Shown: positions 5,310-9,969 of the stretch, piece after piece | How positions within the stretch are numbered: the first letter of the stretch is position 1 | Layout of the letters: each line of letters opens with the position of its first letter | Source: an uncultured Gemmiger sp. | GTDB taxonomy: Bacteria; Bacillota; Clostridia; Oscillospirales; Ruminococcaceae | Assembly (NCBI GenBank): GCA_944382805.1 | Contig: CALWNS010000131.1 | Coordinates: 1 to 9,969 of the forward strand | DNA length: 9,969 nucleotides | Direction of reading: 5' to 3' | The notes under the pieces: generated by a model | Database searches by the model: none | Told to the model about the DNA's origin: nothing | What the model saw: only the letters and a program-made list of their open reading frames with translations | Made by a program: the position numbers and the translations under genes

Positions 5310-6572
5310 TCATTCCCCGCCGCTCTCCCGCCGCTTGTCGCGCGCTTTGGCTGCGCCCAGGGCGCGGGGGGCGGCGGCTTTTTCGTCCGGCTGCAGCAGT
5401 TTGGCGCGCAGCACGGCGTCCTCGCCAAAGCGGGCGCGCAGCGCGTCGGCGGCGCGGTCCAGCTTTTCCTGCTTTGCGCGCCGCCCCGGGTCGCTGAACA
5501 GGTCCAGCTGCTCAAAATTGTCGGTGCCGGTGCGCTCGGCCGTCACGCCCACCAGCCGCACCGGCCGCGCCGGCCAGGCCTGGCGCAGCAGCGCCCGCGC
5601 CGTGCGGTACAAAACATCGGTCGAATTGGTCGGGTTTTCCAGCGTGACCTGGTGGCTTTTGCGGCGGCACGCGTTATCCACCAGCTGCACCGTTACCACC
5701 CGCGCCGTGCGCCCGTCCATGCGCAGCCGCCCGCCCACCGATTCGCACAGCGCCAGCAGCGTGGCGTCCGCCTCGGCCGGGGCGTTCAGGTCCTGCGGCA
5801 GCGTCACGCTGTTGCCGTAGGAGTTGTCCTTGGTCTCCTGCTTGGTCACGGGGTCGCCCTCGCGCCCGTTGGCGTAGTTCCACAGCGTAGCCCCGCGCGC
5901 GCCGAACACCTCCACCAGCATCTGGCGCCGCGCGTTGGCCACGTCCCCGATGGTATACAGCCCCAGGTCGTTCAGCCGCTTGACGGCGCTTGGCCCCACG
6001 CCGAACAGCTCGCCCGCCGGCAGCGGCCACAGGCGGCGGGGCACGTCCTCCGGCAGCAGCAGGTGGACTTTGTCCGGCTTTTCAAAGTCGCTGGCCATCT
6101 TGGCCAGCAGGCGGTTGGGCGCCACGCCGATGTTCACCGTAAACCCCAGCTCCCGCCGCACGCGGCTGCGGATGGCGTGCGCGGTCTCCAGCACCGGGCC
6201 GAACAGCGCCTCGGTGCCGGTCATGTCCAAAAACGCCTCGTCGATGCTGTACTGCTCGATGTCGGGGCTGTAGTCGCCCAAAATGCGGATCAGCGCCTTG
6301 GAATTCTGCACATACCAGTCAAAATCCGGCGCGACCACCGTCAGGCCGGGGCATTTGGCGCGGGCGGCAAACAGCGATTCCCCGGTGCGCACGCCGTACT
6401 TTTTGGCCGGCAGGCTTTTGGCCAGCACCACGCCGTGGCGCTTTTCCTCGTCGCCGCCCACCACGGCCGGGATCGTGCGCAGGTCCACCGCGCTGCCCTC
6501 GCGCAGGGCTTTGAGCGCCGACCAGGACAAAAACGCCGAGTTGACGTCCACATGGAAATATACCTTGCCCAC
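5310..6572 (-). CDS. dinB: DNA polymerase IV (Y-family translesion polymerase)
   Basis: A 420-aa low-fidelity polymerase that copies past damaged bases. The palm catalytic residues are D9 in FHVDVNSAF and D111-E112 in YSIDEAFLD; F14 aligns with the steric gate of E. coli DinB. The finger block GDEEKRHGVVLAKS (40-53), IGVAPNRLLAKMAS (148-161) and the helix-hairpin-helix GVGPSAVKRL (191-200) follow in order, then the little-finger domain (about 250-350). A beta-clamp binding motif QLDLF is at 355-359, followed by a basic, alanine-rich tail. The GTG start at 6570-6572 is chosen because AAGGGGGG precedes it by 8 bases and the polymerase homology begins at once; the longer frame would run through the promoter. 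The DVNSAFLSW N-terminus marks a Clostridia-type subgroup. Monocistronic, divergent from the ECF gene. No SOS (LexA) box is obvious in the promoter. Confidence 0.93.
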   Translation of the reverse strand: MGKVYFHVDVNSAFLSWSALKALREGSAVDLRTIPAVVGGDEEKRHGVVLAKSLPAKKYGVRTGESLFAARAKCPGLTVVAPDFDWYVQNSKALIRILGDYSPDIEQYSIDEAFLDMTGTEALFGPVLETAHAIRSRVRRELGFTVNIGVAPNRLLAKMASDFEKPDKVHLLLPEDVPRRLWPLPAGELFGVGPSAVKRLNDLGLYTIGDVANARRQMLVEVFGARGATLWNYANGREGDPVTKQETKDNSYGNSVTLPQDLNAPAEADATLLALCESVGGRLRMDGRTARVVTVQLVDNACRRKSHQVTLENPTNSTDVLYRTARALLRQAWPARPVRLVGVTAERTGTDNFEQLDLFSDPGRRAKQEKLDRAADALRARFGEDAVLRAKLLQPDEKAAAPRALGAAKARDKRRESGGE

Positions 6573-6603
6573 GGCCCGCGCCCCCCTTTTTTTGCTTTCC
6601 CCC

Positions 6604-6632
6604 AGTATACCACGCGCACAAACCACTTGCAA
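6604..6632 (-). promoter_or_regulatory. dinB promoter (TTGCAA-17-TATACT)
   Basis: Minus-strand TTGCAA (6627-6632) and TATACT (6604-6609) with a 17-base spacer. The start is predicted near 6597, giving a leader of about 25 bases. The -35 hexamer is its own reverse complement and is shared with the divergent ECF promoter. Confidence 0.8.
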
Positions 6633-6655
6633 TCGCGCCGCGGGGCGCGTATACT
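6627..6655 (+). promoter_or_regulatory. ECF S-component promoter (TTGCAA-17-TATACT)
   Basis: Plus-strand TTGCAA (6627-6632) and TATACT (6650-6655) with a 17-base spacer, start near 6662. The spacer contains the inverted repeat CGCGCC (6634-6639) / GGCGCG (6644-6649), absent from the dinB side, which could be an operator acting on this direction only. Confidence 0.8.
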
Positions 6656-6661
6656 GTTGGC

Positions 6662-6697
6662 GTGGCAATGCCACAAATATTGCGCTGTACCTTGTGG
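6662..6697 (+). other. Competing short hairpins in the ECF gene leader
   Basis: GTGGC (6662-6666) pairs with GCCAC (6670-6674), while CCACAA (6671-6676) can instead pair with TTGTGG (6692-6697). The two pairings share bases 6671-6674. They precede the AGGAGG site at 6711-6716 but do not cover it, so a regulatory role is only a possibility; no known riboswitch family is recognised. Confidence 0.3.
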
Positions 6698-6725
6698 AAA
6701 GGACGGCAGCAGGAGGCAACTGAAT

Positions 6726-7325
6726 ATGAAACAAAACAAAGCGAACACCCGCCGCTTAACGCAGCTCGCGCTGCTGCTGGCGCTGGTGCTCATCATGTCC
6801 TACACGCCGCTGGGCTACCTGCCGGTGGGGCCGCTGACCCTCAGCCTGCTCACCATCCCGGTCTCGATCGGGGCCATCGTGCTGGGGCCGGGCGCGGGCG
6901 CCGTTTTGGGCGGGGCGTTCGGGCTGACCAGCTTTTTCAACGCCATGCGCGGCGGGGGCAACATGACCAGCATCCTGTTCACCATCGACCCGCTGGCCAC
7001 CTTTGTGCTCTGCTTTGGCGCGCGGCTGGCCATGGGCTGGCTGTGCGGGCTTTGCTACCGCGCGGTCTGCCGGCTGGCCCCGCAGCGCCGCCGCCTGTGC
7101 TGCGCTGCCGGCGGGCTGGCGGCCCCCGTGCTGAACACCGCGCTGTTCATGGGGCTGCTGGTGCTGTTTTTCTATAACAGCGATTACGTCCAGGGCCTTG
7201 GCCCGGCCAACCCGCTGGCCTTTGTGGTGGGCATGGTCGGCGTGCAGGGCGTGGCCGAAGCCGCGCTCGGCTGCCTGGTCGGGGCGGCCGTCACCGCCCC
7301 GCTGCTGCGCGTGGTACAAAAGTAA
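6726..7325 (+). CDS. ECF transporter S component, substrate unassigned
   Basis: A 199-aa polytopic membrane protein, predicted to be the substrate-binding subunit of an energy-coupling factor importer for a vitamin or similar micronutrient, working with a shared EcfAA'T module encoded elsewhere. About six hydrophobic segments are visible (roughly 12-26, 36-53, 57-70, 84-110, 127-151, 165-195). The block PVGPLTLSLLTIPVSIGAIVLG (33-54) followed by GAVLGGAFGLTSFFNAMRGG (58-77) is typical of the PF12822-type S components, as is PVLNTALFMGLL (134-145). Pantothenate-type uptake is one possibility, but no adjacent biosynthetic gene or recognised riboswitch fixes the substrate. The ATG at 6726 follows AGGAGG (6711-6716). 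No biotin, thiamine or cobalamin genes lie nearby. Transcribed alone, divergent from dinB; no strong terminator directly follows it. Confidence 0.82.
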   Translation: MKQNKANTRRLTQLALLLALVLIMSYTPLGYLPVGPLTLSLLTIPVSIGAIVLGPGAGAVLGGAFGLTSFFNAMRGGGNMTSILFTIDPLATFVLCFGARLAMGWLCGLCYRAVCRLAPQRRRLCCAAGGLAAPVLNTALFMGLLVLFFYNSDYVQGLGPANPLAFVVGMVGVQGVAEAALGCLVGAAVTAPLLRVVQK

Positions 7326-7354
7326 AATGTCCGTTTTTCACCGGCCGGCGGCAT

Positions 7355-7388
7355 GGTAAAAAAATATCAAAAAAAACCTGGTTTTACC
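7355..7388 (+). other. A-rich stretch upstream of the MATE promoter, weak hairpin
   Basis: GGTAAAA (7355-7361) can pair with TTTTACC (7382-7388) across A-rich sequence. It may be a weak terminator for the ECF gene, but there is no U-tract after it. The A-tracts (7358-7364 and 7369-7376) lie about 50-68 bases before the predicted MATE start, where an UP element would sit. Confidence 0.35.
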
Positions 7389-7391
7389 CAC

Positions 7392-7419
7392 TTGATTTTC
7401 CCATCGGCTATAGTATAAT
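7392..7419 (+). promoter_or_regulatory. MATE gene promoter (TTGATT-16-TATAAT)
   Basis: TTGATT (7392-7397), a 16-base spacer and consensus TATAAT (7414-7419), start near 7426. This places the predicted transcript start upstream of the leader terminator at 7463-7490. Confidence 0.75.
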
Positions 7420-7436
7420 ACTGTCCGTCCCGTCAG

Positions 7437-7490
7437 GGGCGGCGCGCAGGTAGAGGGGCGCGCCGCCCGGCGCGGGCGGTTTTATTTTTT
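7437..7490 (+). promoter_or_regulatory. Leader terminator with competing stem before the MATE gene (putative attenuator)
   Basis: Terminator form: CCGCCC (7463-7468), loop GGCGC, GGGCGG (7474-7479), then TTTTATTTTTT (7480-7490). Competing form: GGGCGGCGCGC (7437-7447) pairs perfectly over 11 bp with GCGCGCCGCCC (7458-7468), removing the whole left arm of the terminator. Only 20 bases separate the U-tract from the MATE start codon, so the pump's mRNA must cross this site. No ATG or GTG lies in the leader before the U-tract, which argues against peptide-based attenuation. The controlling ligand or protein is not evident. Confidence 0.65.
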
Positions 7491-7510
7491 GCAGGGTGGG
7501 GGAGTTTGCC

Positions 7511-8899
7511 ATGACCAAAGATCTGACCAGCGGGGCGCCGCTGCGCGTCATTGCGCTGTTTGCGCTGCCGCTCGTGCTGGGCAACCTGTTCCAGCAGTTC
7601 TATTCGCTGGCCGATACCATCATCGTCGGCCGTTTTGTGGGCGTGAGCGCGCTGGCGTCGGTGGGGGCCACAGGGTCGGTGAACTACCTGATCCTGGGCT
7701 TTGCCAGCGGCTTGTGCAGCGGCTTTGCCATCCCCATCGCGCAGGACTTCGGCGCGCGGGACCTGGCGGCGCTGCGCCGCAACGTAGCCAACGCGGCCTG
7801 GCTGTGCGCGGGCGGGGCCGTGGTGCTCACGGTCGGCACGGTGGCCCTGACCCGGCCGATCATGCAGCTCATGCAGACCCCGGCCGATATCATCGACGGC
7901 GCGTGTACCTACATCGGCTGGATCTTTGCCGGCATCCCGTTCGTATTCTTGTACAATATGGTGTCCGCCATCATGCGCGCGCTGGGCGACAGCAAGACCC
8001 CGCTGTATTTCCTGATCCTGACCAGCGCGCTCAACGTGGGGCTGGACCTGTACTTTATCCTCCAGTTCGACATGGGCGTGCTGGGCGCGGCGCTGGCCAC
8101 CGATATTTCGCAGGCGGTGTCCGGCGTGGCGGGGCTTTTGTATATGATGCGCCGCTTTACCGTGCTGAAAATGCAGCCCGGCGAATCCCGCCCGGAAGCG
8201 GCGGTCTGCCGGCGGCTCCTGGCCATGGGCGTGCCCATGGGGCTGCAGTGCAGCATTACGGCCATCGGCAGCGTCATCATGCAAAGCGCGGTCAACGTGC
8301 TTGGCTCCACGGCGGTGGCGGCGGTCACGGCGGCCGGCAAGGTGCAAAACCTGCTTTCGGTGCCCATGGAAAGCGTGGGTACGGCCATGGCCACCTATGC
8401 CGGGCAGAACCTGGGCGCTTCCAGCCTGGAGCGCGTGCGCCGCGGCACACGCAGCGCCCTGGGCATGATCGTGGCGTATTCGCTGGCGGCGCTGGCGGCG
8501 CTGCGCTTCTGCGATGTGCTGATCCTGGGCCTGTTCCTGGATACAAGCGCCGAGCCGACCATCGTGGCCATGGCGCAGGAATATATGCGCATGAACAGCT
8601 ACTTCTTTATCCCGCTGGGGGCGCTCATCGTCTGGCGCTATGTCATCCAGGGGCTGGGCTACTCCACCCTGGCCATGATGGCCGGCGTGGCCGAAATGGT
8701 CGCCCGCACCGTGGTGGCCGTTACGCTGGTGCCGCTGCTGGGCTACTTCGGCGCCGAACTTTCCAACCCGGCGGCCTGGGTGGGGGCCTGCGTGTTCCTG
8801 TACCCGGCCTACCGCTGGACCATGCGCACGCTGCAAAACCGGATGCACGCCCGCCGCCTGGCCGCGCTGCACAAGCTGGGCCTGGAGGAACAGGTCTGA
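7511..8899 (+). CDS. MATE-family multidrug efflux transporter
   Basis: A 462-aa, 12-helix antiporter predicted to export drugs or metabolites using a sodium or proton gradient. The N-terminus MTKDLTSGAPLRVIALFALP and NLFQQFYSLADTIIVGRFVG (25-44) is characteristic of the DinF/NorM-like MATE branch common in Firmicutes, and the first-half signature MRALGDSKTPLYF begins near residue 155. The second half repeats the fold (from about 230, LLAMGVPMGLQCSITAIGSVI), with GQNLGA after it. Length is normal for the family. The ATG at 7511 is preferred because the G-rich ribosome site (about 7497-7503) is correctly spaced; an in-frame GTG at 7496 overlaps that site. Substrate cannot be read from sequence. 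Expression probably depends on readthrough of the leader terminator. No TetR, MarR or MerR gene adjoins it. Confidence 0.92.
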   Translation: MTKDLTSGAPLRVIALFALPLVLGNLFQQFYSLADTIIVGRFVGVSALASVGATGSVNYLILGFASGLCSGFAIPIAQDFGARDLAALRRNVANAAWLCAGGAVVLTVGTVALTRPIMQLMQTPADIIDGACTYIGWIFAGIPFVFLYNMVSAIMRALGDSKTPLYFLILTSALNVGLDLYFILQFDMGVLGAALATDISQAVSGVAGLLYMMRRFTVLKMQPGESRPEAAVCRRLLAMGVPMGLQCSITAIGSVIMQSAVNVLGSTAVAAVTAAGKVQNLLSVPMESVGTAMATYAGQNLGASSLERVRRGTRSALGMIVAYSLAALAALRFCDVLILGLFLDTSAEPTIVAMAQEYMRMNSYFFIPLGALIVWRYVIQGLGYSTLAMMAGVAEMVARTVVAVTLVPLLGYFGAELSNPAAWVGACVFLYPAYRWTMRTLQNRMHARRLAALHKLGLEEQV

Positions 8900-8941
8900 A
8901 CCCCGGCTTTTGCATAAATATGCGAAAATCGGCGCAACCCC

Positions 8942-8970
8942 TTGCCTCGGGGCGGCAAAAGTTGTATAAT
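8942..8970 (+). promoter_or_regulatory. lysA promoter (TTGCCT-17-TATAAT)
   Basis: TTGCCT (8942-8947), 17-base spacer, TATAAT (8965-8970), start near 8977. The -35 lies in the loop of a CCCC (8938-8941) / GGGG (8949-8952) inverted repeat. The 50-base leader contains two self-complementary blocks, CCCGCGCGGG (8981-8990) and GCCGCGCGGC (8995-9004), but is too short for a lysine riboswitch. Confidence 0.75.
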
Positions 8971-9028
8971 CATACTGTTTCCCGCGCGGGATGCGCCGCG
9001 CGGCCATACGGAAAGGAAGTCGCGCCCC

Positions 9029-9969
9029 ATGCACAACACCAAAAAACCGTTCCTTACGCTGGAACAGGCGCAGAACATCATTGCCGATGTGCCCACCCCG
9101 TTCCATGTGTATGACGAAGCCGCCATCCGCGCCAACGCGCGCCGGGTGCGCCAGGCCTTTGCCTGGAACCCCGGCTATAAAGAATATTTTGCCGTCAAGG
9201 CCACGCCCAACCCCTACCTGCTCAAGATCTTGCAGCAGGAGGGCTGCGGCGTGGACTGCTCCAGCTACACCGAGCTGCTTTTGAGCGAAGCCTGCGATTT
9301 TTCCGGCCGGGAGATCATGTTCTCCTCCAACGAAACGCCGGTCGAGGATATGCGCAAAGCCTGGGAGCTGAACGCCGTCATCAACCTGGACGATCTGACC
9401 CATGTCGATTTTTTGGAGCGGGTGGCCGGCATCCCGCCGGTCATCAGCTGCCGCTACAACCCCGGCGGCGTGTTTGCGCTGGGCAACGGCATCATGGATA
9501 ACCCCGGCGATTCCAAGTACGGCATGACCGAGGATCAGATGGCCGAAGCCTTTGCCCGCCTGCGGGACAAGGGCGCCAAAGAGTTCGGCATCCACGCCTT
9601 TTTGGCCAGCAATACCGTCACCGATGACTATTACCCCGAACTGGCCGGCATCCTGTTCCGCCTGGCCGTGCGCCTGCGGCAGAAAACCGGCGTACACATC
9701 GGCTTTATCAACCTTTCGGGCGGCGTGGGCATCCCCTACAAGCCCGGCGAGCGCGGCAACGATATCCTGGCCATCGGTGAGGGCGTACGCCGGCAGTACG
9801 AGTCCATCCTGGCGCCGGCCGGCATGGGCGACGTGGCCATCTACACCGAGATGGGCCGCTATATGCTCGGCCCCTACGGCGCGCTGGTGACCACCGCCAT
9901 CCACGAAAAGCATATCTATAAAGAGTATATCGGCGTGGACGCCTGCGCCGCCAACCTGATGCGCCCGGC
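9029..9969 (+). CDS. lysA: Diaminopimelate decarboxylase, partial (runs off the window)
   Basis: The first 313 codons of a PLP-dependent fold III decarboxylase that converts meso-diaminopimelate to L-lysine, the last step of lysine synthesis. The PLP lysine is K57 in FAVKATPNP. Further blocks are GCGVDCSSYTELLL (72-85), MFSSNETP (97-104), INLDDLTH (118-125), the glycine-rich phosphate-binding LSGGVGIPY (229-237), YTEMGRYMLGPYG (272-284) and GVDACAANLMRP (302-313). The usual H-x-GS element of LysA reads HAFLASN (189-195) here, a variant that I associate with Clostridia LysA proteins; a related D-amino-acid or polyamine-type decarboxylase cannot be excluded without the C-terminus. The ATG at 9029 follows GAAAGGAAG (9011-9019). 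The cysteine-containing C-terminal motif lies beyond the window. It has its own promoter and follows the MATE gene without evidence of operon linkage. Confidence 0.88.
   Translation, partial: MHNTKKPFLTLEQAQNIIADVPTPFHVYDEAAIRANARRVRQAFAWNPGYKEYFAVKATPNPYLLKILQQEGCGVDCSSYTELLLSEACDFSGREIMFSSNETPVEDMRKAWELNAVINLDDLTHVDFLERVAGIPPVISCRYNPGGVFALGNGIMDNPGDSKYGMTEDQMAEAFARLRDKGAKEFGIHAFLASNTVTDDYYPELAGILFRLAVRLRQKTGVHIGFINLSGGVGIPYKPGERGNDILAIGEGVRRQYESILAPAGMGDVAIYTEMGRYMLGPYGALVTTAIHEKHIYKEYIGVDACAANLMRP

Noticed and set aside
6573..6725. LexA/SOS box controlling dinB
   Set aside because: No GAAC-N4-GTTC or CTGT-N8-ACAG type site is visible in the promoter region.
7426..7510. Guanidine (mini-ykkC) or other known riboswitch before the MATE gene
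   Set aside because: The ACGR tetraloop pair of mini-ykkC and the conserved cores of other short riboswitches are not present; only the competing stems can be supported.
8903..8932. Possible terminator after the MATE gene (TTTTGCAT / ATGCGAAAA hairpin)
   Set aside because: Short imperfect stem with a bulged G and no U-tract after it; it may weakly pair but does not look like an intrinsic terminator.
8977..9028. Lysine riboswitch in the lysA leader
   Set aside because: The leader is only about 50 bases, far below the size of the L-box aptamer, and shows only two short GC palindromes.
7433..9913. Very long antisense open frame across the MATE and lysA genes
   Set aside because: It spans two well-supported genes and their intergenic region, and the encoded sequence is H/R/G/A-rich with no domain; this is typical of stop-poor antisense frames in GC-rich DNA.

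Overview
The window is GC-rich bacterial DNA (sampled 60-base stretches in the housekeeping genes reach about 70% GC). Strong Shine-Dalgarno sites, SigA-type promoters and Clostridia-type enzyme variants (a DinB with the N-terminal DVNSAF block, a LysA with the HAFLASN block, a Firmicutes TM2 protein, an ECF S component) point to a gut member of the Oscillospiraceae/Ruminococcaceae, such as a Faecalibacterium, Gemmiger or Subdoligranulum relative. This placement is inference from sequence style, not a database result.

Layout from left to right: a bidirectional terminator (45-91); manC-type mannose-1-phosphate guanylyltransferase with a cupin domain on the minus strand (147-1469); a 235-base divergent control region; a cytoplasmic GH2 beta-galactosidase-like enzyme on the plus strand (1705-3900); a pair of terminator hairpins (3916-3980); a visibly lower-GC module (about 4011-5202) holding a DUF2752 membrane protein and a TM2-domain protein (minus strand, overlapping by 4 bases) divergent from an XRE-family regulator; a bidirectional terminator (5211-5257); DinB polymerase IV on the minus strand (5310-6572); a divergent promoter pair; an ECF transporter S component (6726-7325); a MATE efflux pump (7511-8899) behind a leader with an intrinsic terminator; and the start of lysA (9029 to the window end). 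No RNA gene, CRISPR array or insertion sequence was seen, and no gene-free stretch exceeds 300 bases.

Apart from the TM2/DUF2752 pair, the genes look like single-gene transcription units with their own promoters, so most of the interest is in regulation. Three points stand out. (1) dinB and the ECF gene have back-to-back promoters that share one palindromic -35 hexamer (TTGCAA), each with exactly a 17-base spacer and a TATACT -10, so both cannot be occupied at once. (2) The MATE pump has an intrinsic terminator ending 20 bases before its start codon, overlapped by an 11-bp competing stem, which suggests conditional termination without a leader peptide. (3) The low-GC XRE/TM2/DUF2752 module has a near-perfect inverted repeat lying in the promoter of the membrane pair, with related half-sites at the regulator's own promoter; this is the best candidate here for a transferred, undescribed system, though its function is unknown.

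Functionally, the window supplies GDP-mannose for surface polysaccharide (ManC), intracellular hydrolysis of beta-galactosides or a related glycoside (GH2), translesion DNA synthesis (DinB), vitamin-type uptake (ECF S), efflux (MATE) and lysine synthesis (LysA). There is no single shared pathway.
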